The notes: generated by a model not told the origin, from the sequence alone. Positions 26,613 to 38,343 are shown, counted from the stretch's first letter. The stretch: 64,000 nt of DNA from Phaseolus vulgaris (GCF_000499845.2 NC_023754.2:19036111-19100110); one strand, 5' to 3'. Numbers and translations are program-made.

Positions 26613-26689
26613 AAGAGTCGATGTCAATGATAGTTTATATTTTTTTTCTCATCTATTGAAGTACTTTTTAAAAACAAAATAAAAAAAAT

Positions 26690-27001
26690 AAGTTTCTAAA
26701 TTAGTTTCTATTATTGTTAAATAGTTTCTAAATTGGTATCTAATTAGCAACCAATGTTTTAACTACCAATTATTTAGAGCAACCAATGTTTTAACTACCA
26801 ATTATTTAGTTTCTAAATTTGGTTTCTAAAACCTTGGTTGCTAATTAGATACCAATTTAAGAATTATTTAACAATAATAGAAACTAATTTAGAAACTAAA
26901 ATTTTGTTTAATTTTTAAAATGGTCTCTAATTTATTTACTATTGCAACTAATTATTTTGGTTTCTAAAAATTAATTTCTATTTCATGATTTTCTTGCAGT
27001 G
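26690..27001. mobile_element. Foldback CACTA-type MITE, left end lost
   Basis: It ends tttcatgattttcttgcagtg, matching the right end of the full-length family member at 63593-63995. The middle is a long imperfect inverted repeat made of tttctaaatt, ggtatctaattagcaacc and their complements. The left CACTACAAG end is missing. Block B lacks it. Confidence 0.7.
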
Positions 27002-28102
27002 AGAACACCGACTTTTAAAGTAAACAAGATAAAAAGGAATTTTCTTCTTAAATTTATATAAGACCTTTATATAATAATTCTTGAATTTTCAATAACAATG
27101 ACTTTTAACCAATAATATGTTGGGCCATCAACTAACAAATCAAAATTACACAAAGACAAAAAGATCAGTCTCCTCTATCTGCTTAGAAAAAAACAATTGC
27201 TGCACTAATATACAAAAATTACCTACAAACTTAGTGTTGACGGATTACCTTCCACCCAGCTTCACACCTTCTCCCGTATTGGTCCTTCACGTCAGATATG
27301 TGTCCATTATGTTTCCAACATAACCATGTTATTAGACCTACAACTAAAAGTTTTAACATTTTTATTATATTTTAACAATGTTTTGTATTTGTTTTACATC
27401 AACAATAGTCTTCTTTACTCGCGTTTGTTTTTTCAAATTACATTCTATTAATATTTTAATTTTAATTTATTAATCAAATTTCTTAAATAAAACAACATAT
27501 GAAAATAAATTTTTTTTATAAACTACATAACAAAATTTAAAAACTTCAAAATGAAAGTGGTACATATAATCCCTATAATAAAAAAAAATAAGAAATGAAA
27601 CATGCAAATGAAACTGTTGTATAAAATACATTTTTTACTTCTTTTTCTACCTAAATATGGAAAGTATATCATTTTTTTTTTAAACACAACACTTTTCATA
27701 CACATAATTAACTCTGAAATGTTTTCAAAATCAATAATTTTAGAACAAAATTGTACCCTATAGTAAACAAAATGCACCATGTCGTCACCCATAATTCTTG
27801 TCTATCCCAAGCATCTTTATGCATGAACTTTTGACATATTGTACAACAAATATCTATTTTTCTTATGATTTGTAATAGTGTAGGTAGTTTCTTTGGTTAT
27901 AGTAGGGTTTGTTTTGTGTGTATTGGTTAGACTAAAGACTGATTGTTTGAACACGGACATGATAGTAGGGGTTGGGTTTTGGAGTGGTTCGTCATTCCTT
28001 TCTTTTGAGATTTGGTTTAAAGGTATGAAGAGCCTGATTGAACACTTGCTGAGCAGGTTGGCTTTTGTCACTTTGTGTATAAGGGTTGGAACACCCTGAA
28101 GT

Positions 28103-28570
28103 TGTTGGAATTATAATGGCTTAAATAAGATGGGGAGAGGGTGAATTGTTTATCAAAAGATTTTCGCAAAGATTGAATATATCACAAATCACAAATTAAG
28201 CAATCAAGGAAAACAATCAACCAATGTAAAAGAAACTGTTTGTAGAATTTCAATCGGTTGAGACTTTGTTTTAACCGGTTGTTTATGGTAGTAACAAAAG
28301 CAAAATTAAAACAAACAGTTTATAATCAGTGAGAGAGAGAGTTAGATTACTCAACCAATTTATATTGGTTCACTCAATCTTGAGCTACATCTAGTTTCCA
28401 GAACAACCACTGGGTTCCACTAGTAACCAATCATAGATTACAATTCACACAACCACAAAGAAGTGATCTTGATACAACAATAACCACTCACCCTCTTTGC
28501 AAAATACACCCTTAGTCAGAACACCCTCTGATTTTACAGGATTTCCACACACTTTACAGATTTATAAAAG
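28103..28570 (-). mobile_element. LTR fragment of a Copia-type retrotransposon
   Basis: On the minus strand it ends ...CAATTCACCCTCTCCCC...CCAACA, the same style of LTR terminus as the solo LTR at 35691-37276, and it contains a related GTAGCTC..GAGTGAACCA segment. Its edge at 28103 cuts directly into a plus-strand LINE 3' tail (aagggttggaacaccctgaagt), so the LTR inserted into that LINE. The other edge abuts a CACTA fragment and is unclear. Confidence 0.6.
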
Positions 28571-28576
28571 AACAAA

Positions 28577-28700
28577 CACTAGTACAAAATGTATAAACAA
28601 GTGCGGTTTATTTAGTGCGGCTTTGCGCTCAAACGCTTTTGTAAAAAATGCAGTGACATTTTTGTAAGTAAGTTCATTTACAAGTGCGACTGTTTGTACA
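28577..28700 (+). mobile_element. CACTA-type end fragment
   Basis: It begins CACTAGTACAAAATG and carries subterminal agtgcgg/gtgcga motifs, as in legume CACTA elements. Only the left end is seen; the sequence then runs into LINE ORF1 remnants. Confidence 0.45.
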
Positions 28701-29190
28701 ACCGCCATTTCTTCGGAAAAAATCTTGCATAGAACATCATTAATTCTTACGACTTTAAACAGGTTTGCCAAAGCTCCCAATGACATTCTGATGCGAAGTC
28801 TGAAAAATTCAAGAATCTTCCGTGAAGTTGTTGCTTCGTACACCTCAATGAAAGTTCCAACAAGAGACACTACAAGCTCAAAGCATTGATTGCTTCCAGA
28901 AATTCAAAGGAATTCCTCTACAGTGAACCCACACAAGTTTATCCACTACCTCAAAAGACTCAAACCAAGGAACTATAGAGTCAGAAATGTCGTTCAATCA
29001 TTCTTTATTTTTTTCCATATAAGCTTTTCTACATAACCCTCCACATCACTTGATAATAAGACATACTTCGGATCTAGGTATCTTAGCCGCACAAAGTTGA
29101 ACCCTCCCATAAGAAAACTCTCCTTCACTACCTTTATGTTTGAAGCTTTAGAAAGACTCCCGACAAAACAGTCCTCTAACACAACATGTT
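28700..29190 (-). pseudogene. LINE ORF1 (DUF4283-like) fragment
   Basis: The minus strand encodes MGGFNFVRLRYLDPKYVLLS and then FIEVYEATTS..LRIRMSLGALANL, parts of the ORF1 nucleic-acid-binding domain of plant L1 elements. It is broken by frameshifts. Block B has the same ORF1 segment at 49055-49790 in a better state, so the LINE inserted before the block duplicated. Confidence 0.7.
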
Positions 29191-30263
29191 TAAACTATTT
29201 TATATGTAGTTCTTAAAAAAAAATCATTTATATTTTTGGTATTATATACGAGAAACTTTATCATTTTAATATAAAATTTTAAAGAAATTATCAAAATAAA
29301 TAAATTGTAGAAAAATTATGAAATTAAATAAATCATGTTTGGGAAGCCACGATTTCACTTTTTTTATTTCTAACAAATACAGAAGTAATATTTGAGCTGC
29401 ATAATTTCATTTTATATATTTTTTTATTAAAATTATGTTTGATATACAATGAACACACCAATCACTCCTGCTGTCACAATTATACTCTAAAACTTTGGCC
29501 TGCTTCCCAATACTGGTAGGATCAAATTTGTATCCTTCTGATACATCTCCCCTCATCCATATCTGTTAGCACCAACAGGCCTACAAAAAGCTGCATAATT
29601 TGTATCCTTCTGTTACTTAACTCGTGTACGTTGTTCATTCTTTCTTCACCACAATTTTATTAGTTTGCTCTGCGCCTCACAAGTACTTACACATTTTCCA
29701 TTTGTTTTACATTGTTCCTCGCGACACGTCGCATGTCAATTATATTGATTTGAGCAATGATATATGGACAACTTGCTCCACTATACAACTCTTCATTGAT
29801 GATATAAAAAAAAGGGTATTTTTATCATTTCATACAAAAGTTAAAATTTTAGGTAAAGAAAGAGAATTGTATACTGGAGCTAGATTGTCATTGTATAATT
29901 TTCCTACTGATTTTTACACCTCTCATCTTCCAACAACACACAGTATATTATAAAATATATCAACAATTATTTACAACTTCCATCAAATTTGAGATTTTTT
30001 TTTTCAAAAATAAATAAATTAAACAAATATAAAATATTTTAGAGTGTTTCATCATCAAATTTGGGATCTTCATAACAGTTCTTTAGTTTTATGCTTTTCG
30101 AGATTTTTTTTAATGTTAATAGAGAACTACCTTATTCTCTATCAACAGTTGGTGACAGAGAGATATTATTTTGTTTGTTTTTCTTGAAGATTATGCTGTT
30201 CATAACCTCTACTATACGTTATAGGGTTAGAATATCTTTAAAATATTTTTTTTTTTAAATTGT
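29191..30263. other. Non-coding part of the duplicated flank
   Basis: The segment 29240-29450 matches 49920-51530 and 55120-55360 once insertions are removed, and 29610-30260 weakly matches 55770-56000. It is the clean empty site for the MITE at 51088-51442 (near 29387) and for the Copia remnant at 49968-50967 (near 29283). No gene is supported. Confidence 0.6.
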
Positions 30264-30633
30264 CACTACAAGAAAAAATATGAAATAGAAATCAATTTTA
30301 GAAAAAATAAAATAGTTACTATACTAATTAAATTAGAGACCAAAAACTAGAAAAAAAAATTGGTTTCTAAATTAGTTTCTTGTTAATAACGGTTTCTAAA
30401 TTGATATCTAATTAACAACCAAGGTTTTAACTACCAATTATTTAGTTTCTAAATTTGTTAGAAAAAACGTTGATTGCTAATTAGATACCTAGAAACCATT
30501 TAACAATAATAGAAACTAATTTAGAAACCAAAAAATCTTTAGTCTCTTAAATTATCTTTAATTTAGTCACTATAGTAACTAATTATTTTTTGTCACTAAA
30601 AATTAGTTTCTATTTCATGATTTTCTTGTAGTG
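30264..30633. mobile_element. 370-bp CACTA-type foldback MITE upstream of CYP79D copy 2
   Basis: It begins CACTACAAGAAAAAATATG and ends TTTCATGATTTTCTTGTAGTG. The interior is an imperfect hairpin built from tttctaaatt, ggttgctaattagatacc and complements. The flanking triplets are tgt and tat, consistent with a 3-bp target-site duplication carrying one substitution. The equivalent places upstream of copy 1 (near 19693) and copy 3 (near 56015) lack the element and read ctgtagtg. Confidence 0.85.
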
Positions 30634-30701
30634 TATAGTGATAAAGGGTGTATATCAAATGGAAAATGGATAATTCAGTTGTGTAATTAATTAATTATGC
30701 A

Positions 30702-31688
30702 AGTAGATTCTCAAGGTTATTCTCTTTATCTGTTCTTAAGGAAGCAAACATATGTGAATGTGGATCAAGGATTAACGGAATCTGGGAGTGGAATTTAAGG
30801 TGGAGAAGGGGTTTTTTTTTCGCTTGGGAGGAGGATCAAGAAAGACAACTCTTAGAGACGATTACTAATAGGAGAATAGAGTCAGATATAAGGGATAAAT
30901 GGATTTGAAAGGATAGAGAGACAACAGGATTTTTAGTCAAGTTTGCTTACGGTTTATTAATGGGAGAAGGAGGAGAGGAAAATTTGAGATTTTACAATTC
31001 TTTCTGGCGGATTAAAGCGTTGCCTTCAGCTCATGTCACAACTTGGAAGGTGATTGAAAACAGGGTAGCCACGAAGGTAGATCTAGAGAGATGAGGGATT
31101 CAGATTGAGAATAATATTTGCAGCTTATGCAGGCTATCAGAGAAGTCAACAAATCATCTTTTCTTCGGTTGCAGGGTTGTTTGGAGAGTTTGGAACCTAT
31201 GTTATGACTGGTTACGATTGAATTCAGTTGATCTTATTGTTCCCGAGTCACATATTGAACATTTCAAGTTTTTGGATGCACCTAATTCAGTTAATTTTAT
31301 TATGGATAATATTTGGATAGCTTTGAATAGCGAGATTTGAAGACACATAAATAATTGTTTGTTTAAAGGAGGAGTGATTGGTCATATCAAAGTATTTTCT
31401 CTAGCACAGGTCAAGGTTTGGTCCTGGATAATTCTAAGATACCATCAATGAGTTTCTCGTTCTCTGAATGGTGTCTAGAACTCCTGGTATGTATGTACTC
31501 GATTTAATAATTGTGCAGTATTTTGTCTTTGGTTCTGTTTTAGCGTTGGATAAGGAACTAGAGGATTAATATGTGGATTTTAGAAAAGAAGAGGGAAAGG
31601 AATTTTTATCTCTTGTTCTCGGTATGAGAGTTGGACCACCCCTTAAGTGGACCGATTTATCTTAATTGCTTATTGCCTATAAAAATAA
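30702..31688 (+). mobile_element. 987-bp 5'-truncated LINE with 14-bp target-site duplication
   Basis: The insert is flanked by the perfect direct repeat TAATTAATTATGCA at 30688-30701 and 31689-31702. It encodes broken pieces of the ORF2 C terminus (zf-RVT: ICSLCRLSEKSTNHLFFGC, VWRVWNLCYDW) and ends ggaccaccccttaagtgg plus an A-rich tail. Truncation at the 5' end, the long TSD and the A-rich 3' end are classic for target-primed LINE insertion. Upstream of CYP79D copy 1 the homologous place (near 19750) reads through without it. It sits about 1 kb before the copy 2 start codon. Confidence 0.88.
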
Positions 31689-31702
31689 TAATTAATTATG
31701 CA

Positions 31703-32464
31703 TTGTTAACTAATTTGTGTCCGAAAATAATACAAAAAATAATTGACGCCACACCATTTAACAATCCATTCTTTATTAACAAAAGTATTATTAAAAGATT
31801 ATTTTTTTAAAAGAAGCATTTATTTCCAACGATGAAAACTTTAAGAACAAACAAAGGTACAGAAAATAAAAAAAAAAGTATAATAAATCACGAAAAATAA
31901 GGATATTTTTACATAAAACTTTCACTGTAATTTGGCAAGAAAGGTATCTTTTGTAAATATTTATTATTATTTACTTTAAATAGAAATAATAACTGGTTAA
32001 AAATAATAATTAATCGATTAGTTAAATAAAATATAATAAATATTTCTTCTTTTATTCTAACATAATAAATAATGGAAATATATAAATGTAAATAATAATT
32101 AACTATTTATAAATATATTTTTGTTACATTATAATAAAAATTAAAAAATAATAATAAATAAAATGAAATTCATATAATATTCTGTTAATATATGTTTTAT
32201 ATTAAAAATTAAATAATTAAAATAAAAAATTAAAATTAATTAATTGAAATATTAAAATGGCTTATTTTACTGTATCTTTTTCTTGATTGAAAATTTATTT
32301 TAACTTTAATTTATATTTTTGAAAACTAATTTTTTACATAAACTATTTAAAAAAATATCTTACAATAGCACTCTAAATAATAATATTAAAATGTAAAAAT
32401 AAATTAACACACTACACACATTTTATGTACTCTTCCACTCCATGCAAATCCAAAAAAGTTTAAC
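31703..32464. other. A/T-rich upstream region of CYP79D copy 2
   Basis: It contains no gene. It is dominated by ataata/aatt runs from 31960 to 32260, an expansion relative to copy 1. Confidence 0.5.
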
Positions 32465-32571
32465 CATGCACGTGGTTTTGGCTTTTCACGATATATCCCG
32501 TACTAAGAATTTAACATCATAATGCATATCTTTAATATTCGTATGCAGCAGCTTTAGCTGTGCTATAAATA
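32465..32571 (+). promoter_or_regulatory. Core promoter of CYP79D copy 2
   Basis: CATGCA at 32465-32470 overlaps a perfect G-box CACGTG at 32469-32474. The TATA box tataaata is at 32564-32571, 115 bases before the preferred ATG. The arrangement is conserved with copies 1 and 3 apart from the G-box change in copy 1. Confidence 0.7.
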
Positions 32572-32678
32572 GGCATCAAGTTTTGGTCATGGATCACCCT
32601 TTTTCTCTAAACACCTTAGCCAAAGTACTTCTTCACCTTTCTTTCTTTCCTTTATCAGTTACAAAACTTTTCCAAATC

Positions 32679-34642
32679 ATGGGCTACACTCCATTTCTTC
32701 TGTTGTCAAATCTTCAAAGCTCTTGGCCTTCTTTGCTTGCGATAATCACCTGCTTCATGATTATGATCAAAACCCTAAGGTCTAACTTCACAGAGAGTTA
32801 TTCCAAGAAACAGAAGCCAAACCTCCCTCCAGGTCCCAAACCATGGCCTATAGTAGGCAACCTTCCTGAAATGCTTGCAAACAAACCTGCATATAAGTGG
32901 ATACATAATCTCATGAAAGACATGAACACTGAAATTGCATGTATCCGCTTAGGAAATGCCTATGTTATCCCAGTCACATCTCCCACCATTGCTACTGAGT
33001 TCTTGAGAAAACAAGATGCAACTTTTGCATCAAGATCACTAAGCATGTCCACTGAACTCGTCACTAGTGGATATTCAACAACAATTTTTGTGCCCTTTGG
33101 GGACCAGTGGAAGAAAATGAAGAAAATCGTAACCAAGGATTTGCTCTCTCCACACAAGCACCTATGGCTTCACGACAAAAGGACTGAAGAAGCTGATAAC
33201 CTTATGTTTTACGTCTACAACAAGTGCAAAATGGTGAACGATGGTATTTCTGGCCTTGTGAACGTTAGGACTGCTGCAAGGCATTATTGTGGCAACCTTA
33301 TCAGAAAAATTACTTTTAATGCAAGGTATTTTGGGAAGGCTAGAGAGGATGGAGGACCCGGTTTGGAGGAAGTAGAACATGTTGATTCCATCTTTGATTT
33401 GCTCAACTACATTTATTCCTTTTCTGTTTCTGATTATATGCCATGCTTGAGGGCACTTGATTTGGATGGTCACGAGAAGAAAGTGAAGGAAGCTTTGAGC
33501 ATCATCAAGAAGTATCATGATCCCATCGTTCAACAGAGAATCAAACAATGGAACGATGGATTAAAGGTTGATGAAGAGGACTGGCTTGATATTCTCATCT
33601 CTCTGAAAGACTCCAACAATAACCCATCCTTAACATTGGAAGAGATCAACGCACAAATCATAGTAATATACTTCACTTTTTCTTGGTTTGTTTTTTCGTA
33701 CACTTATACTAACACGTAAATGCAATTCATATTTCTTGCGGGAGAGGGGTTTATTTATAAACATACATTTATTTTCTTTTCCATCCACTTTCACCTTCTT
33801 TTCTTTCTATATTTCTCCTCTTTTCTTCTCACCTCTATCAGTTTCTCGTTTTACCCTTTTCTTTTATCCTCCATAGAATTAATAGTTTGTAAAATGGATG
33901 GGATCATGTACGGTAGTTCTAGATCATATACAATATTTTCTGATTTGGCAACATTTCATTTCATGCATGTTGTGGAGATGAAATTTGAATTAAATATTGA
34001 AACTCTTTGTAGGAATTGATGCTTGCAACAGTGGACAATCCATCAAATGCTTTTGAATGGGCACTCGCTGAGATGATTAACCAACCAGAGTTGCTCCATC
34101 GAGCTGTTGAAGAATTGGACAGTGTGGTAGGAAAAGACAGGATGGTCCAAGAATCAGATATACCTAAGCTAAACTATGTGAAGGCTTGTGCAAAAGAAGC
34201 ATTTCGTCTTCATCCCATTGCACCTTTTATTCCTCCCCATGTCTCTATGAGTGACACCATGGTGGGAAATTACTTCATCCCTAAGGGTAGCCATGTACTG
34301 CTAAGCAGACAAGAACTTGGAAGAAACCCAAAAGTGTGGAATGAACCCTACAAGTTCAAACCTGAACGCCACCTGAAGAGTGATGGAGATGATGTGGTTT
34401 TGACGGAACCAAATTTGAAGTTGATATCATTTAGCACAGGAAGGCGTGGGTGTCCCGGAGTGATGCTTGGAACCACAATGACAGTGATGCTATTTGCTAG
34501 ATTGCTCCATGGCTTCACTTGGACTGCACCACCCAATGTTTCAACCATCAACCTCTCTGAGTCAGACCATGATATCCTTCTTGCACAACCACTTCTGGCA
34601 GTTGCTCACCCAAGATTACCAACACAGTTATTCCAACTCTAA
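32679..34642 (+). CDS. CYP79D: CYP79D-like cytochrome P450, copy 2
   Basis: Exons 32679-33662 and 34013-34642 with a 350-bp phase-0 intron; 537 residues. It has all the CYP79 landmarks of copy 1 at the same positions ([10 protein letters not shown]-helix, KEAFR, PERH, heme loop with C475). It differs from copy 1 at about ten residues, including I-to-V, A-to-V, E-to-K and V-to-I changes in exon 1 and two at the C terminus (PTQLFQL). It shares PFIPPH with copy 1. The frame stays open upstream to an in-frame ATG at 32589, which would add 30 residues. The start at 32679 is chosen because it matches copies 1 and 3 and puts the membrane anchor at the N terminus, and because the upstream ATG lies only about 25 bases after the TATA box, probably before or at the transcript start. 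Likely role: amino acid to aldoxime conversion at the ER. Confidence 0.93.
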
Positions 34643-34859
34643 ATCAAATCCATATTTAAGTTATATAGGCGTTGATATTTTAAAATGCAGCAATAGTTAA
34701 TTGATGCAAATAAATCACAAAGGGCCGAAATAAATGAATGTAAATGTAATAAATAAAAACTTTGTTTGAATGTTTCTAATTGTCCATGTCTTTAACAGAG
34801 TAATATAGAATAAAATTAAATTAAGAGGGACATTTTAGAAATGTACCAACACATACAAA
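34643..34859. other. 3' flank of CYP79D copy 2, ending in a minus-strand LINE-like tail
   Basis: It matches the 3' flank of copy 1 for about 150 bases. The phrase agagggacattttagaaatgtacc at 34825 resembles a diverged minus-strand LINE tail. Confidence 0.5.
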
Positions 34860-35150
34860 ACAAAGGTAGATAGTAGGGGTGATAAAGCGGGTCGACTGTC
34901 TCGCATAGGCCCGCCTGCATACAAAATGCGGGTTGGTTTTCATGATGCGTCTCACATGCGGGTTGGTCCGCGGGCCGACTCGTTTTTTTTTTTTGGAACG
35001 TAGACGAGGAGTGGAGACAGTAGCGGAGCGGTAGTAGCGCGCAACATTTTCAGACGAAGCCATGCAGAGTCGTAAGCGGAGTGAATGGCGGCGTTGCAAA
35101 GGAGAGTGCGTGTTGTGTGCGAACAGCGTAACTGTGTTGTGTTTTGAGTT
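34860..35150. repeat. GC-rich cggcccgc-type repeat
   Basis: Repeated atgcgggttgg/gcccgcc/cgcgggccgac motifs stand out from the A/T-rich surroundings. Motifs like these occur at the ends of many plant non-autonomous DNA elements with a gcgggccggcccgc core. Element ends could not be fixed. Confidence 0.4.
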
Positions 35151-35179
35151 CAGTTTAGGAGTGCATTTTATTGTTCAAT

Positions 35180-35630
35180 GTATTTTTTTTAGCATGTTAG
35201 AGAGTTTAATTCTCATTTAATTGTGATCGTCTAACTTGTGTTAGACGGTTTAATGATATGATTAGATTGTCTAAGGGTTAGACACTCTAATCCTCCTTAA
35301 CTATGAGTATCTAACCATTGTTAGACAATCTAATTCTCATTTAATTATGAATGGAAATTTGTTTTTAGACAATCTAATGATAATTAGACTCTCTAAGTAT
35401 TATATACTTAATCCTCATTTAATTGTGACTGTCTAACTCATGTTAAAAAGTCTAATTCTCATTTAATTGTGATTGTCTAACTCATGTTGCACGGTCTAAT
35501 AATAATTACATTGTCTAAGGGGTAGAAACTTTAATCCTCCTTAATTACCATGTTTAGACGGTCTAATGATAATTACACCATCTAAGTATTACATACTTTA
35601 TTTATCATTTCATTGTGACAACATTTAATT
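35180..35630. repeat. Minisatellite of palindromic gtctaac/gttagac motifs
   Basis: The phrases ctcatttaattgtga, gtctaac, gttagac, ggtctaatgataatta and aatcctcctta recur many times in the same order. Short inverted pairs such as gtctaac-ttgt-gttagac could form small hairpins. The higher-order unit is roughly 120-130 bases and is diverged. Confidence 0.65.
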
Positions 35631-35690
35631 CTATTCCTAGCACTCAAATATGTTAAGTATTATTGATTAGGTTAGAACCCTAAAAATACT

Positions 35691-37276
35691 TGTTGAAGAT
35701 GGATGAAGCCTCTTCTCTACCTAGTGTTAGTGTGTGTTTGATGTAGAAAAATAACTAGTTTGTTGTAAAGTTTGTAATAGGTTTAGATGATCTTGTATGT
35801 AGGCTTGTATTTGTGTAAGGTTGCCTTTTGCTGTATGACCCATCCTAGATGCCTAACCAAGTCTAGATCAAGCACATGATGTGGTTAAAGGGTTTTTGAA
35901 AAGCTTTTAAAAGTGCTCTTAAAAGTTTTAAATCAGTGCAAAAATAAATCTGTTTTATGGAGAAAGAATCGGTTTATTTCTTCTCTGTTAAAAGGGCTTT
36001 TCTAAAATTCTGTTAGGGCACCACAAGCAAAGCATAGTTAGTTATTTCAGTTAAAGCTGAGCTGGCCTGTTTGCTATATTTTAATCTGTTTCACTGTGAA
36101 AGAACAAGTTTATTCTTTGGTCAGCTGAAAGGTTTTTTTTCAAGTTAGTTAGGGCACCAAAGGTACAACTCAGACAGTTATTTCAGTTAGCTGAGTTGGC
36201 GGTTTTCACAAAATAAATCTGTTAAGTTCAAAAATGAATCTGTTGTTTTCATAACTGCTTTTCAACTGTTTTTTGAAAAGAAGTTAGAAACTGTTTTCTA
36301 TATAAAGAAAAGTCTCTCTCACATGAAAAGGGGCCGAGCAATTACGTTTTTGACAGAGATCAAACATTTTCCATGTGAGAAGAAGGATTGAAAGTTTTTT
36401 GAAAGGTTTTCCAAAGAGATTCTCAAGTGTGCTTGTTCTAGGAAACCTTTGATCTTGGTGAAGGTGCTGGTGCAGTTCTGCAGCAAATTGAACTACTGGT
36501 TTTGAGTTCTTGCATCTTCTTTTCAGGTGTAATCTTTCCTTTATTCTGGTTTGTAAAGGTGTAAGTGTTAGTCACTCCTTGATAGGGTTTCTTGGAGTGC
36601 AAGGTGTGCTGAAATAGGGTTTTTCAGCATTGATTGTGTTGTTCTTGTAGTGTTCAAGAACTGCTGTGTTTGTAAGTAATTGGTACTGTTTTTAGTGGAT
36701 TCCACCTTGGGGTAAGGTGAGACTGGACGTAGCTCTGTATGAGTGAACCAGTATAAGAACTTGTGTGCCTTTTCTTCTCATCCCTGCACTCATTTCTGGT
36801 TTTGCTTAATTCTGTCAAGAACTAAATCTGTTCTTTTGAAATTGAATCTGTTAATTCTGGGTTTAAGTAAAAACTGTTCTTCCTGATTTGTTAAAGCTCT
36901 CTAATCACAAACAAGGAAATTGTATATGATAGTTTAAGTGATCTGTGAACAAACAGTCTAATCATTAAAATCTGAGAAAGAATCATTCTACTTAAAACCT
37001 TGTGTTGAGTAAATTTGTTTGATTTCTAAGCATAGTTGTATCCTTCATCCTCAGAATATTCAGCTTATTTGATTCTGTTATAATCCTCTGTTGATCACAA
37101 TTTTATATTGAACAAATTCAAATTGTGCTAGACTGCTCTGAAGAATCAATCTGTTTCATGTAAAAATAATCTGTTCTTTTTGCCTCTGGTATACTGAAAA
37201 TTGTGTGTTCTTGTGAAAATTTTATAAGCTCAATTCACCCCTCCCCTCTTGAACTTAGACACTAATAGACCCAACA
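35691..37276 (+). mobile_element. 1586-bp solo LTR with 5-bp target-site duplication
   Basis: It starts TGTTGAAG and ends ACCCAACA, so it has the TG..CA termini with inverted TGTTG/CAACA ends. It is flanked by ATACT at 35686-35690 and 37277-37281. There is no primer-binding site, polypurine tract or coding region inside, which marks it as a solo LTR formed by recombination between the two LTRs of a complete element. The terminal caattcacccctcccctc phrase links it to the LTR fragment at 28103-28570. Internally, a segment with ttagggcacca..ttatttcagtta is duplicated (about 36015 and 36148). Confidence 0.88.
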
Positions 37277-37281
37277 ATACT

Positions 37282-37990
37282 TTCCAGTCAAATTTAAGAT
37301 TCTAGATCAAGAATTAGAAGAAAAACAATAATACCAATAATCAATCAAGAACAAAATATTATTCAAATATCACCTCACTACATAAGAGTTTGAACATATT
37401 ACTCTAAATTCCAAAAGGTAGAATTAGCCACTCATGATGACTATTACACACAAGGAAAGCATGAAAAGAAGATCCACGATGTTTCTCCTTGACGACTGCC
37501 TCCTCGAATGTTTCTCACACCTCTTATTCTCCCAATTGGGTTACAAGTCACTTAATGGTGTTTTCCTCTCAATCCTGCATACTAGGGTTATCCTCAAGTC
37601 CCCTATTTAACATAATTTTCGTGGGCTTAAGTGGATTCTCGCTCAAGCGAGAATGGGCTCGCTTGAGTGAGCAAAACGACGTCCAACCCAACTTTACTGG
37701 TGCTATCTTGTTCAAGCGAAATATAGTTCGCTTGAGCGAGCCCCCTGGTGGTGAGATGGTTCTTTTGCGCGTTTGGCAACTTGGTGAGTGTTGATGCATT
37801 TCAACTTTTCATTTTTAGCTTTGTATATTCTCCTTTTGCCCAATCATCTTCATACTCCCATAAAATCTTGAAATTAATATCAAAATTGGATATAAATCGT
37901 TTTTATTCAATTACAAACCATAAAATATGTAAAAATGTAAAAATTCATAAATTAAGAGTTATTTTATACTTACTTTAACAATTAATATTC
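37282..37990. repeat. LTR-like repeat with cttgagcgag motifs
   Basis: The segment contains ctcgctcaagcgag and cgcttgagcgagcc in both orientations (37645-37745), which occur in LTRs of legume retrotransposons. Ends were not determined, and the reading frames here are shadows. Confidence 0.4.
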
Positions 37991-38343
37991 GTAAGTGTCT
38001 ATATTTTAATATGAAATATCATGTTATACTAATAGAAAAAAATAATCAATAACAATTTATTATGACAGTTGAATATTACCTATCATAAAAAAATGATATT
38101 GTGGCATTTCTGTAATAAATGTTAACTTTATTATTTTAGATAAAAGTAAAAATGAGACAATAACTACTTAATATGTATTTTTTTTAGGACCCTAGTAATA
38201 ACTAGTTTCTTCTAATTTTAACTTCTCTTTTCATTCTTGAATGCAAATTGAGCGTTGAGCGCTAAAAATTGTTGCAATTGAAAAGCGCTAGAAAATACAG
38301 CAGGTTCGATTAGAACCGCATCAGAAAAAAGCACAAATTCTCT

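Larger units (their letters stand above)
25440..30701. repeat. Segmental duplication block A (upstream flank of CYP79D copy 2)
   Basis: This block aligns, with interruptions, to block B (45545-51597) and its right part to block C (55090-55700). Anchors include gtttttcatgcattgaaaaatgtcc at 25470 and 45570, the 25985-26200 segment against 46105-46320 (nearly identical), the promoter-distal phrase cttccacccagcttcacacc at 27250 and 46997, LINE ORF1 remnants, and ggtattatatacgagaaac at 29240 and 49920. Differences are mostly insertions of mobile elements. No intact gene lies inside it. Confidence 0.75.

Noticed and set aside
29624..29953. 109-residue plus-strand reading frame
   Set aside because: The paralogous DNA near 55790-55880 does not keep the frame, so it is not under coding constraint.
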